Below are positions 16,387 through 24,588 of a DNA stretch of 49,869 bases, piece after piece. The notes beneath the pieces were generated by a model, which saw only the letters and a list, made by a program, of their open reading frames with translations, had not been told where the DNA came from and made no database searches. Source of the stretch: Ramlibacter sp. (lineage in GTDB: Bacteria > Pseudomonadota > Gammaproteobacteria > Burkholderiales > Burkholderiaceae_C); the NCBI GenBank assembly GCA_013815685.1, contig JACDFR010000027.1:1-49869 (forward strand), given 5' to 3'. Both the position numbers and the translations under genes were made by a program. The stretch's first letter is position 1; each line of letters starts with the position of its first letter.

Positions 16387-16671
16387 ATGACCACTGCCAC
16401 CCTCAAAGACGCTCGCATGGAATTGAAGACCACCGGCGAGACCAAAGAGCTGCTCGCCAAGGCCGCCGCCATGTCCGGCGTGGACATGACCGCCTTCGTG
16501 CTGGGGGCGGCCGTGGAGCGCGCGCGCGACGTGATCGAGGATCATTCCTCCATCGTGTTGTCGCTGGCCGGGCAACGTCGATTCGCGGAGTTGATGGCCA
16601 ATCCGCCGAAGCCGACGGAGGCGATGAAGAAGCTCGCCGCGCTGTCGGACCTGCCCGAGCGGCGCGGATGA
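16387..16671 (+). CDS. DUF1778 ribbon-helix-helix antitoxin
   Basis: A 94-residue antitoxin of the TacA/AtaR/KacA type. The N-terminal part (MELKTTGETKELLAKAAAMSGVDMTAFVLGA) is the ribbon-helix-helix DNA-binding domain. The C-terminal part (LSLAGQRRFAELMANPPKPT) is the tail that wraps and neutralises the acetyltransferase toxin. Its stop overlaps the toxin start (ATGA). It should repress its own promoter through the two ATACGG...CCGTAT operators upstream, with the toxin modulating repression by ratio. The ribosome site is CGGAGCCTGCC. Confidence 0.92.
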   Translation: MTTATLKDARMELKTTGETKELLAKAAAMSGVDMTAFVLGAAVERARDVIEDHSSIVLSLAGQRRFAELMANPPKPTEAMKKLAALSDLPERRG

Positions 16672-17222
16672 ACCTCGCGCTCGAGCCTTTCGACGCGACC
16701 AAGACCTATCAGGGGTTGAACAACGCAGGCAAGGATGGCGGGTTCGACTGCGGCCACGCCGTCATCAACAAGTTCGTCGCCGGCAGCCTCAAGCAAAGCG
16801 TGCGTGCGGGGAACTGCACCGCCTTCGTTTTGTTGGATTTGGACAAACTCGACGAGAACGGAAATTCATTTCTCGTCGGGTTCTACACGCTGGCGATGGC
16901 CGACATCGTGTCCGACCCGCTCAAGGGGAAGGGGGCGACGGGGCTGCCCAGGCGGGTGCCGTGCGTGCGGCTGGTCATGCTGGGGGTGGACAAGGACTAC
17001 CGGGGCAGAGGGTTGCTTTGCGGCAGCCGGCTCATGAAGCACGCGCTTGGGCGCGCGCTGCGCGCATGCGATGAACTGGGCGGCCGCGGCATGTATCTGG
17101 ACGCGGATCCCGGAGCGGTCGACTTCTACCTCGGGTTGGGCTTCCAGCCGCTGGAGGAGCGCGACCCCAACAAATCGACGCCCATGTTCCTCTTCAAAGA
17201 ATCGTTCCCGCAAGGGATCTGA
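16668..17222 (+). CDS. GNAT-family acetyltransferase toxin (TacT/AtaT type)
   Basis: A 184-residue GNAT toxin paired with the DUF1778 antitoxin. Known relatives acetylate the amino group of charged tRNAs and block translation. N-terminal FDCGHAVINKFVAGSLKQ is typical of this clade (FDCG...LNxfL). The acetyl-CoA loop is DYRGRGLLCGSRLM, and FYLGLGFQPL carries the likely catalytic tyrosine. The loop departs from the usual R-x-x-G-x-G/A by having Leu at the last position. The module is flanked on both sides by pseudogenes, consistent with lateral acquisition. Confidence 0.9.
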   Translation: MNLALEPFDATKTYQGLNNAGKDGGFDCGHAVINKFVAGSLKQSVRAGNCTAFVLLDLDKLDENGNSFLVGFYTLAMADIVSDPLKGKGATGLPRRVPCVRLVMLGVDKDYRGRGLLCGSRLMKHALGRALRACDELGGRGMYLDADPGAVDFYLGLGFQPLEERDPNKSTPMFLFKESFPQGI

Positions 17223-17360
17223 GCGCGTTAACCCGCGTCCGAGGACGAGCCCGTGAGAACAGAAGCCTTTGTCGACGACAGTCCTCCAGCTATATAAATT
17301 GCCCCCCGTGGTAGTGGAGCATCATGGGCGTGTGCGGGGCCGCATTGACGGAAGGGCTGT

Positions 17361-18432
17361 TCATGGACGGTCGATTATCGGGGCGCTATCCGTGCCCGGC
17401 GTGTTCGTACGCACCATGGGCAGGCAATGGGTTTCGCGGGCCAGGAACGTGATCACGTTCTCGCGCACGCGGCAGCGCAAGTCCCATAGCTGGCCCGCAT
17501 CGCCGGCCGACAAGAGGATGCGGACCTGCATGGCGCGTTCGGTGGCTTCCTGCACCTGCACCACGAAAAAGCGCCGGTCCCACTCGGGCGCGGCTTCGAC
17601 CACTCGCTTGGCCTCGGCGCGCAAGGCGTCCATGGGCGTGGCGAAATCGAGGTGCAGCACCCAGGCCGGTCAACTGCGAACTGGTGCGCGTCCAGTTCTC
17701 GAACGGGTTTTCGATGAACCACTGCAGGGGGACGATGAGGCGGCGGTCGTCCCAGATGCGCAGCACCACGAAGGTGCCGGTGATCCTCGACGCGGCCCCA
17801 CTCGCCCTTGACAATCAGCACGTCGTCCAGCCGCAGCGGCTGCGCCAGCGCCAATTGCAGGCCCGCGATCAGGTTGCTGAACACCGGCCGCGCGGCCAGG
17901 CCGCCAATGATGCCAGCACGCCGGCCGATGCCAGCAGGCTGGCGCCGACCTGGCGTGCGCCGGGGAAGGTCATGAGCGCCATGGCGGTGCCGGCGATCAT
18001 CACCAGCACCATGGCTGCGCGCCAGCACCCGGGCCTGGGTCTGGGATACGGCGCGCCGGATGTTGTCGCCTACGCCGGCCGGATGCCGGGCGATGATGCC
18101 GTCGGCCAGACCCGCGATCGCGCTCATCACGAACCAGGTCAGCGCGGCGATCAACAACACACCGTTGGTGTGCCTGACGGCGGCGATGTGGTCCAGGTTG
18201 TTCGGTGCGACTTGCCAGACGACCTGCAGGGCTAGCAGCGGCAGGGCCGCGCCGGCGGCACGTCGCACCGAGGCGAGCACCCCATGCACGACCGGGGCTT
18301 TGCGCGTGGCCCTGCGCAGAAGGCCACCCCCTACCTGGTGCACCACCATCGCGGCGATGGCCGCCAGCAGCGCCGCCGCGGCGGTCGCCGTCCAGGGGCT
18401 CTCTGCTTGAACAGCTCGGCCAGCAACGCCAT
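17361..18432 (-). pseudogene. MscS-family mechanosensitive channel pseudogene with several frameshifts
   Basis: Fragments in different frames join into one MscS-type protein: start MALLAELFKQ (18432), a frame change, then AAMVVHQVGGGLLRRATRKA with membrane segments, a change near 18015 into MVLVMIAGTAMALMTFPGAR, a change near 17910 into IIGGLAARPVFSNLIAGLQL, a change near 17785 into ITGTFVVLRIWDDRRLIVPL, and a change near 17665 into VLHLDFATPMDALRAEAKRV. The order and the beta-domain motif RLIVPLQWFIENPFENWTR are those of MscS relatives. At least four net frame changes make it non-functional unless the assembly is poor here. Confidence 0.8.
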
Positions 18433-18442
18433 CGCCCTTGGC

Positions 18443-19342
18443 TTACTCGCCGGACTGGACTTCGGCGCCCGGCAGGGTTTCCGGCGGCACCAGCTCAGGC
18501 GTCTGGCGCAGGGCCGCCTTCTCGCCGGCGCTGGCGAACCTGCTGTACTTTCCCAGGATGGCGACCAGCTGGCCGTAGATCTTGGGATTGCCCGCCACGC
18601 ATTCCTTCTGTTCCAGAAAGTCGGCATCGCCCGTGAAATTGCCGATCAACCCGCCCGCTTCGGTGACCAGCAGCGAGCCGGCGGCCACGTCCCAGGGCGA
18701 GAGCCCCGTTTCGAAGAAACCGTCGGTGAAGCCCGCCGCCACGTAGGCCAGGTCCAGCGCGGCGGCGCCGGGGCGGCGCAGGCCGGCCGTGCGCTGCATC
18801 ACGTCGGACATCATGCGCAGGTAGTTGTTGAAGTTGTCGCCGGGCCGGAACGGAAAGCCGGTGGAGATGAGGCACTGGCGCAGATCGATGCGCTTGGAGA
18901 CGCGGATGCGCCGCTCGTTCATGTAGGCGCCGCGGCCCCTGGTGGCGGTGAACAAGTCATTGCGGCTGGGGTCGTAGATGACCGCCTGCTCCACCTTGCC
19001 CTTGACCGCCAGCGCGATGCTGACGCAATAGACCGGGAAGCCGTGGATGAAGTTGGTGGTGCCGTCCAGCGGATCGATGATCCAGACGAAATCGGAGCCC
19101 TGGGCGCCGTGGGTCTTGCCCGATTCCTCGGCCCAGATCGCGTGATGGGGATAGGCCGTGAGCAGCGTTTCGATGATGACCGCCTCGCTCGCATGGTCCA
19201 CTTCGGTCACGAAGTCGTTCACCTGCTTTTGCGAGATGCGCACCGCTTCGACGTCGAGCGCGGCCCGGTTGATGATGGCGCCGGCGGCGCGGGCGGCCTT
19301 GACGGCCACGTTGAGCATGGGATGCAGGTTGGGAGACGACAT
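18443..19342 (-). CDS. suhB: Inositol-1-monophosphatase family protein
   Basis: A 299-residue Mg-dependent phosphatase of the SuhB/IMPase family. Motifs are [18 protein letters not shown], the metal site [17 protein letters not shown], and [19 protein letters not shown] near the C terminus. In proteobacteria SuhB also joins the rRNA antitermination complex. It has about 30 extra C-terminal residues relative to E. coli. The next gene on this strand is the MscS pseudogene. trmJ is divergent across a 140-base region. Confidence 0.94.
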   Translation of the reverse strand: MSSPNLHPMLNVAVKAARAAGAIINRAALDVEAVRISQKQVNDFVTEVDHASEAVIIETLLTAYPHHAIWAEESGKTHGAQGSDFVWIIDPLDGTTNFIHGFPVYCVSIALAVKGKVEQAVIYDPSRNDLFTATRGRGAYMNERRIRVSKRIDLRQCLISTGFPFRPGDNFNNYLRMMSDVMQRTAGLRRPGAAALDLAYVAAGFTDGFFETGLSPWDVAAGSLLVTEAGGLIGNFTGDADFLEQKECVAGNPKIYGQLVAILGKYSRFASAGEKAALRQTPELVPPETLPGAEVQSGE

Positions 19343-19360
19343 GAATTTTTAAAATTTTGC

Positions 19361-19384
19361 GGGACAGGCCTTCAGACCTGTCCC
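19361..19384. repeat. GGGACAGG palindrome between suhB and trmJ
   Basis: GGGACAGG, eight-base loop, CCTGTCCC, with an extra C after it. It lies between two divergent start codons. It resembles the short REP-like palindromes associated with RAYT transposases, but no other copy was found in this window. Confidence 0.4.
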
Positions 19385-19482
19385 CAACTGACTGTAATGA
19401 GCGGAAAGAGCCGCCCGGCGATGCGGACGGCGACAATAGCGGGATTTTACCCGTGCCCCTTTTGTTTCGGGCTGTTTCCTCC

Positions 19483-20211
19483 ATGAAGACCCGCTTCATC
19501 CTGATCAACACCAGCCACGCCGGGAACGTGGGCGCGGCTGCCCGCGCCATGAAGGTGATGGGCTTCGACGACCTGGTGCTGGTGGCGCCGCGCTGGGGCG
19601 ATGTCCTGGAGCGCGAGGAAACGATACAGCGGGCGAGCGGCGCCACCGACGTGCTGGAGAAGGCGCGCACCGTCGCCACGCTCGACGAGGCGCTGGACGG
19701 CGTCGGCTACCTGTGCGCCACGGCGATGACCCCGCGCGACTTCGGGCCGCCCACCCACACGCCGCGCGAGCACCTGACCACCGTGGCGGCATCGCAGGAG
19801 AGCGTGGCCTTCATGTTCGGCTCCGAGCGTTTCGGCATGGCCAACGACGATGTCTACCGTTGCCATGCCGCGCTGACGATCCCCACCGATCCGCAGTTCG
19901 GCTCGCTCAACCTGGCGGCGGCGATCCAGGTTATTGCCTACGAATGGCGCACCGCGCTGGGCGGTTTTCCCGGTGCGGGCCGCGCCCAGGCCGCCGTGGG
20001 GCCGGCCGACGCGAAGGCCGTGGCGGGCATGCTGGCGCACTGGGAGCGGGCCTTGGTGGCGATCGGCTTCCTGGACCCGGCGGCACCCAAGAAGCTGATG
20101 CCCCGGCTGAACCAGCTGTTCAACCGGGCGCAGCCGACACCGGAAGAAATCCACATCTTGCGCGGTGTTGCCAAGGCCATGTCCGAAGCGACCGGCGCTG
20201 CAAGACGATAG
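19483..20211 (+). CDS. trmJ: tRNA (cytidine/uridine-2'-O-)-methyltransferase TrmJ
   Basis: A 242-residue SPOUT methyltransferase that modifies the ribose at position 32 of tRNAs. Motifs are FILINTSHAGNVGAAARAMK (motif 1), FMFGSERFGMANDD (motif 2) and TIPTDPQFGSLNLAAAIQV (motif 3), the trefoil-knot cofactor site. A C-terminal helix region (EEIHILRGVAKAM) matches TrmJ. The start ATG at 19483 was chosen over the longer frame from 19357 because motif 1 begins immediately after it. cysE follows 9 bases later. Confidence 0.94.
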   Translation: MKTRFILINTSHAGNVGAAARAMKVMGFDDLVLVAPRWGDVLEREETIQRASGATDVLEKARTVATLDEALDGVGYLCATAMTPRDFGPPTHTPREHLTTVAASQESVAFMFGSERFGMANDDVYRCHAALTIPTDPQFGSLNLAAAIQVIAYEWRTALGGFPGAGRAQAAVGPADAKAVAGMLAHWERALVAIGFLDPAAPKKLMPRLNQLFNRAQPTPEEIHILRGVAKAMSEATGAARR

Positions 20212-20220
20212 ACTGAGCCC

Positions 20221-20991
20221 ATGTTCACCCGCCTGCGCTCCGACATCCAGTGCATCCTCGACCGCGATCCTGCCGCGCGGAGCACTTGGGAAGTGATCAC
20301 TTGTTATCCGGGGCTGCATGCGATCGTGCTGCATCGCCTGTCGCATTGGCTGTGGGGCCACGGGATGCAATGGCTGGGGCGCTTCGTCTCCATGCTTTCG
20401 CGCTGGTTCACCGGCATCGAAATCCACCCCGGCGCCAGGATCGGCGAGCGCGTCTTCTTCGATCACGCCATGGGCGTGGTGGTGGGCGAGACGGCCGAGA
20501 TCGGCGACGGCTGCACCATCTACCAGGGCGTGACCCTGGGAGGCACGTCGTTGTACAAGGGCACCAAGCGCCATCCCACGCTGGGACGCGACGTGGTGGT
20601 CAGCGCCGGTGCCAAGGTGCTGGGCGGCTTCGTGGTGGGGGACGGCGCCAAGATCGGCAGCAACGCGGTGGTCATCAAGCCGGTGCCGGCGGGCGCCACG
20701 GCCGTGGGCATCCCGGCGCGGATCATTCCTTCCAGGGAGGGCACCAGCGCCGACGTGACGGGCCAGCCCTCCAAGTTCGCCGCTTACGGCATCACGCTCG
20801 AGGACGACCCGCTGTCGCAGGCCATGAAGGGACTGATCGACAACGCCTCGTCGCAGGAGCACCAGATCGCCTTGTTGTGGCAGGCCGTCGAAAAGCTTTC
20901 CACCACCAGGCAGGAAGACTGCGTGCCGGCCGACGCGGCCTTGAAGGAAAGCTTCGAGGCGGAGAAGCTGACGCAGCTCGTGGGCAAGTAA
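20221..20991 (+). CDS. cysE: Serine O-acetyltransferase
   Basis: A 256-residue enzyme that makes O-acetylserine, the first step of cysteine synthesis. The C-terminal left-handed beta-helix shows hexapeptide repeats ([38 protein letters not shown]) with the catalytic His-Asp region. The short N-terminal helical domain is the type found in beta-proteobacteria. There is an about 70-residue tail beyond the helix. It is preceded by trmJ on the same strand, probably in one transcript. Confidence 0.95.
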   Translation: MFTRLRSDIQCILDRDPAARSTWEVITCYPGLHAIVLHRLSHWLWGHGMQWLGRFVSMLSRWFTGIEIHPGARIGERVFFDHAMGVVVGETAEIGDGCTIYQGVTLGGTSLYKGTKRHPTLGRDVVVSAGAKVLGGFVVGDGAKIGSNAVVIKPVPAGATAVGIPARIIPSREGTSADVTGQPSKFAAYGITLEDDPLSQAMKGLIDNASSQEHQIALLWQAVEKLSTTRQEDCVPADAALKESFEAEKLTQLVGK

Positions 20992-20994
20992 AGC

Positions 20995-21597
20995 TCAGGC
21001 CGGCGGCGGGGTCCGGACGGCCGATTTCGGGCGGAACGCCTTGCAAACGCCGTCGTCGGTTTCCATGTACGGGCCGCCGATCAGGTCCACGCAATAGGGC
21101 ACCGCCGCGAAAATTCCGGGGACGAGTTGCGCGCCGGCCGGATCCTTCAGGCCTTCCAGGGTTTCCTGGATCGACTTGGGTTGCCCCGGCAGGTTGACGA
21201 TGAGGGTCTTGCCGCGGATCACGGCGCATTGGCGCGACAAAATGGCCGTGGGCACGAAGCGCAGGCCGATCTGCCGCATCTGTTCGCCGAAACCCGGCAT
21301 TTCCCTGTCGGCAATGGCCAGTGTGGCTTCGGGCGTCACGTCGCGCGGCGCGGGACCGGTGCCTCCGGTGGTGAGCACCAGCGAGCAGCCGGCGTCCACC
21401 AGTTCGATGAGCGCCGCGCCGATGCCGTCTTTCTCGTCGGGGATCAGGCGGGCTTCGAAGATCAGCGGATTCTTCAGGGCCCGCGCCAGCCACTCCTTCA
21501 GGGCGGGCAGGCCCTTGTCCTCGTAGACGCCGCCGGAAGCGCGATCGCTGATGGACACGATACCGATCCGGACAGGGTCAAGCTTGTCTTGGGTCAT
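20995..21597 (-). CDS. mogA: Molybdopterin adenylyltransferase
   Basis: A 200-residue MogA protein that adenylates molybdopterin before molybdenum insertion. Motifs are IGIVSISDRASGGVYEDKG, LVLTTGGTGPAPRDVTPEAT and LIVNLPGQPKSIQETL. The cofactor is needed by the nitrate reductase encoded further along. Its start overlaps the end of darP by 20 bases (21578-21597), which suggests coupled translation. It converges with cysE, with only three bases between the stops. Confidence 0.95.
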   Translation of the reverse strand: MTQDKLDPVRIGIVSISDRASGGVYEDKGLPALKEWLARALKNPLIFEARLIPDEKDGIGAALIELVDAGCSLVLTTGGTGPAPRDVTPEATLAIADREMPGFGEQMRQIGLRFVPTAILSRQCAVIRGKTLIVNLPGQPKSIQETLEGLKDPAGAQLVPGIFAAVPYCVDLIGGPYMETDDGVCKAFRPKSAVRTPPPA

Positions 21598-22240
21598 AAC
21601 TGTCCTCGTCCTGCTCGGGCTGCGCGTTCTCGCCGGAAAGTTGCTGGCGCACGAATTGGAAAATCTCGCGGTAGGCGCGTCCCTGGCGCGGTGCCAAACC
21701 CCTGGAAACGGACTCCTTGTCCGGCTGCACGTCCTTGCGCGCCTGGCGGATCAGGGCGCGCAGCTGCTGCGTGTCCGTTTGGGGATAGTCCCGCACCCAC
21801 AGGTCCAGCGCATCTTCCCGGGCGATGAGGTCGTCTCGCCACTTCTCGGCCTGGTGCAGCGACTGGGCGTCGCGGGCGGAGCCCTTTTGCTGCGCCTCCA
21901 GCGCATCGCGCACGGCATGCAAGGTGTCTTCATCGAGGCCGCGCATCAGCTTGCCGATGTATTGCATCTGCCGGCGCTTGCCCTCGAAATTGGTGATGCG
22001 CCTGGCTTCGGTGACGGCGTCGGTGAGCTTTTCCGAGAGCGGCAGCCCCTCCATCAGGTCGGCGCGCAGCGTCAGCAAGGCCTCGCCGATCTTCTGCAGT
22101 TCGGTGCTCTCGCGTTTGAGTTCGGTTTTGCTGGCTTCGTCGGTGCCTTTGAGCTCAGCCTTGAGTTCAAGATCGAGCTCGCTGCCTTCGGCGACGAACT
22201 GGCCGCGGACGAAATAGCCTTTTTTGGGTTTGCGTGACAT
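21578..22240 (-). CDS. darP: Ribosome biogenesis factor DarP (YjgA family, DUF615)
   Basis: A protein of about 220 residues that associates with pre-50S ribosomal particles. It starts MSRKPKKGYFVRGQFVAEGS, with the family's KKTELKRESTELQKIGEALL and RQMQYIGKLMR-type helices and RAYREIFQFVRQQL near the end. The ATG at 22240 was preferred to the in-frame TTG at 22249. It is divergent from the pmbA/tldE gene with about 25 bases between start codons. Confidence 0.93.
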   Translation of the reverse strand: MSRKPKKGYFVRGQFVAEGSELDLELKAELKGTDEASKTELKRESTELQKIGEALLTLRADLMEGLPLSEKLTDAVTEARRITNFEGKRRQMQYIGKLMRGLDEDTLHAVRDALEAQQKGSARDAQSLHQAEKWRDDLIAREDALDLWVRDYPQTDTQQLRALIRQARKDVQPDKESVSRGLAPRQGRAYREIFQFVRQQLSGENAQPEQDEDSYDPRQA

Positions 22241-22265
22241 GTGGGGCAAGTATCATAGCCCCGCC

Positions 22266-23642
22266 ATGAACAAACCCGACCCCCGCGCCGCCACCGGCTT
22301 CAGCTACAGCCGCACAACTTTCGAAGAACTGGTGGACACCGCCCTGGCCCACGCCAGGAAGCTGGGCGCGACCGACGCCGGGGCCGAGGCTTCCGAAGGC
22401 TGCGGGCTGAGCGTCTCGGTGCGCAAGGGCGAGATGGAGAACGTGGAGCGCAATCGCGACAAGTCCCTCGGTGTCACTGTCTATGTGGGGCAGCGCCGGG
22501 GTAATGCCAGCACGTCGGATTTCTCGCGCGCGGCGATTGAACAGACCGTGCAGGCTGCTTACGACATCGCCCGTTTTACGGCGCAAGACCCCGTCGCCGG
22601 CCTGCCCGATGCGGGCGACATCGCCCAACCCGGCGAACAGCCGGATCTCGACCTCTTTCACCCCTGGGACATCACCAGCGAAGAAGCCGCACGCCTGGCC
22701 CAGGTGTGCGAGGCCGCCGCCTTCGCCGCGGACAGGCGCATCACCAACAGCGAGGGCGGGGGGGTATCGGCCCAGCAGAGCCATTTTTTCAGCGCCCACT
22801 CGCGTGGCTTTCGCGGCGGTTATGCCAGCTCGCGCCATTCGATCTCGGTGGCGCCGATTGCCGGCAAGGGCAGCGACATGCAGCGCGACGCCTGGTACAG
22901 CTCGATGCGGGCCGCGGCCGAATTGGCGGCGCCCGAAGCGGTGGGGCGCTATGCCGCGGAGCGGGCCCTGGCCCGCCTCAAATCGCGCAAGATCGCGACG
23001 CGCGAATGCCCGGTGCTGTTCGAGTCGCCGCTGGCCGCGGGCCTGCTGGGCGGCTTTGTCCAGGCCGTGAGCGGGGGGGCGCTCTACCGCAAGAGCACCT
23101 TCCTCATGGATTCGCTGGGCAAGAAGGTGTTTCCCGACCACGTGGACATCCTGGAAGACCCGCACCTGGCGCGCGGCAAGGGCAGCGCCGCCTTCGACGA
23201 GGAGGGCGTGCGCACGAAGGCGCGCAAGGTGGTGGATTCGGGCCGCGTGGAGGGCTACTTCCTCAGCAGCTATTCGGCGCGCAAGCTCGGCATGAAGACC
23301 ACCGGCAACGCCGGCGGCTCGCACAACCTCACGCTGACGTCACGCCAGACGCAGCCCGACGACGACTTGCCCGGGATGCTGCGCAAGCTCGGGACGGGCC
23401 TGTTCGTGATCGAACTGATGGGCCAGGGAATCAACTACGTCACCGGCGACTATTCGCGCGGCGCCAGCGGGTTTTGGGTTGAAAACGGCGAGATCGCGTA
23501 CCCGGTGCAGGAAATCACGATCGCCGGCAACCTGCGCGACATGCTGGCAGGGATCGAGGCGGTGGGCGCCGACACCTACAACTATGGCGCCAAGACCGTC
23601 GGCTCGGTCCTGGTGAACCGGATGAAGGTGGCGGGCAGCTAG
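22266..23642 (+). CDS. pmbA: Metalloprotease PmbA/TldE subunit
   Basis: A 458-residue member of the TldD/PmbA family. With TldD it forms a protease that matures peptide antibiotics and degrades the CcdA antitoxin in E. coli; TldE lacks the active-site metal motif of TldD. Seen here are DTALAHARKLGATDAGAEAS, VRKGEMENVERNRDKSLGV, SSYSARKLGMKTTGNAGG and VITGDYSRGASGFWVENG-type sequence (here NYVTGDYSRGASGFWVENGE). No HExxxH is present, which supports the PmbA side. The start ATG at 22266 begins MNKPDPRAATGFSY. tldD is not in the window. Confidence 0.93.
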   Translation: MNKPDPRAATGFSYSRTTFEELVDTALAHARKLGATDAGAEASEGCGLSVSVRKGEMENVERNRDKSLGVTVYVGQRRGNASTSDFSRAAIEQTVQAAYDIARFTAQDPVAGLPDAGDIAQPGEQPDLDLFHPWDITSEEAARLAQVCEAAAFAADRRITNSEGGGVSAQQSHFFSAHSRGFRGGYASSRHSISVAPIAGKGSDMQRDAWYSSMRAAAELAAPEAVGRYAAERALARLKSRKIATRECPVLFESPLAAGLLGGFVQAVSGGALYRKSTFLMDSLGKKVFPDHVDILEDPHLARGKGSAAFDEEGVRTKARKVVDSGRVEGYFLSSYSARKLGMKTTGNAGGSHNLTLTSRQTQPDDDLPGMLRKLGTGLFVIELMGQGINYVTGDYSRGASGFWVENGEIAYPVQEITIAGNLRDMLAGIEAVGADTYNYGAKTVGSVLVNRMKVAGS

Positions 23643-23667
23643 TTTTTGCCTGTGCTGGTGGGCCGAC

Positions 23668-24114
23668 TTACCCGGCCAGCGCCGCCTTCACAGCCGTCGA
23701 CACCTGGCCCATGTCCGCCTTGCCCGCCAGGCGCGACTTGACCGCACCCATGACCTTGCCCATGTCTGCGGGCCCCCTAGCCCCCAGCTCGGTGACGATG
23801 GCCTTGACTTCGGCGGCGATCTCATCGGCAGACAGACGTGCCGGTAAATAAGCCTGCAGCACGGCCACTTCGGCCTTTTCCTTATCGGCCAGGTCTTGCC
23901 GGCCCGCCTTTTCGAAAGCCTCGATGCTGTCCTTGCGCTGCTTGAGCATCTTGTCGACGATCCCGACCACGGCCACATCGTCGAGCTCCACGCGTTCGTC
24001 CACTTCCTTCTGCTTCATCGCGGCCGTGAGCAGGCGGATGGTGCCCAGCCGCTCGCTGTCCCTGGCGCGCATGGCGGCTTTCATGTCGTCGGTGATGCGT
24101 TCTTTGAGGCTCAT
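23668..24114 (-). CDS. GatB/YqeY domain protein
   Basis: A 148-residue helical protein of the YqeY family, related to the tRNA-binding tail of GatB: MSLKERITDDMKAAMRARDS, LQAYLPARLSADEI, MGKVMGAVKSRLAGKADMG. The molecular role is unsettled, although the gene is very often next to rpsU, as it is here. The usual dnaG does not follow; the locus ends convergent with pmbA. Confidence 0.93.
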   Translation of the reverse strand: MSLKERITDDMKAAMRARDSERLGTIRLLTAAMKQKEVDERVELDDVAVVGIVDKMLKQRKDSIEAFEKAGRQDLADKEKAEVAVLQAYLPARLSADEIAAEVKAIVTELGARGPADMGKVMGAVKSRLAGKADMGQVSTAVKAALAG

Positions 24115-24135
24115 GCTTGTCCTTCAGGGAATGAG

Positions 24136-24169
24136 AAAAGCCTGCTTGAGCGTCCCCAGGCAGGCTTTT
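24136..24169. terminator. Intrinsic terminator behind rpsU
   Basis: AAAAGCCTGC and GCAGGCTTTT form a ten-pair stem with a loop of about 14 bases. T runs on both strands make it usable either way. On the minus strand it lies 20 bases after the rpsU stop and before yqeY, so yqeY may depend on read-through. Confidence 0.8.
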
Positions 24170-24189
24170 CGGGTGCCGCAAGGGCAGGG

Positions 24190-24402
24190 TCAGTAGAGTT
24201 TCTTGGGCAGCTGCATGCTGCGCACGCGCTTGTAGTGGCGCTTCACGGCGGCAGCCTTCTTGCGCTTGCGCTCGGCGGTGGGCTTCTCGTAGAACTCGCG
24301 AGCGCGCAGTTCGGTCAGCAGGCCCAGCTTCTCGATGGTGCGTTTGAAGCGGCGCAGGGCCACGTCGAACGGCTCGTTTTCTTTAACTCGGATCGTCGTC
24401 AT
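24190..24402 (-). CDS. rpsU: 30S ribosomal protein S21
   Basis: A 70-residue basic protein, [20 protein letters not shown] through [20 protein letters not shown]. It is the full S21 length and helps 30S subunits base-pair with the Shine-Dalgarno region of messages. The ATG at 24402 was chosen; the frame continues upstream without family sequence. It has its own promoter at 24532-24559 and a terminator just behind it. Confidence 0.97.
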
Positions 24403-24531
24403 CAGCGAATGGATTTCCAAAATATGCGGCCAGAGGGTGCCAGGGAGATCGGGCCCGGGCGCCTTGACTGCGGTGTTCCCCAACTTATGGTGATCAGAGG
24501 GGCCGTTGGGGGTTTGCCAGCAAAGCCCGAC

Positions 24532-24559
24532 ATTATAGCGGTGGCGGCTCTATCGGCAA
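24532..24559 (-). promoter_or_regulatory. Sigma-70 promoter of rpsU
   Basis: On the minus strand TTGCCG, 16-base spacer, then a perfect TATAAT (complement at 24532-24537). It predicts a leader of about 120 bases before rpsU. Confidence 0.7.
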
Positions 24560-24588
24560 GTCAGCGGGTTTTGCATGGGCTGGCAGGC

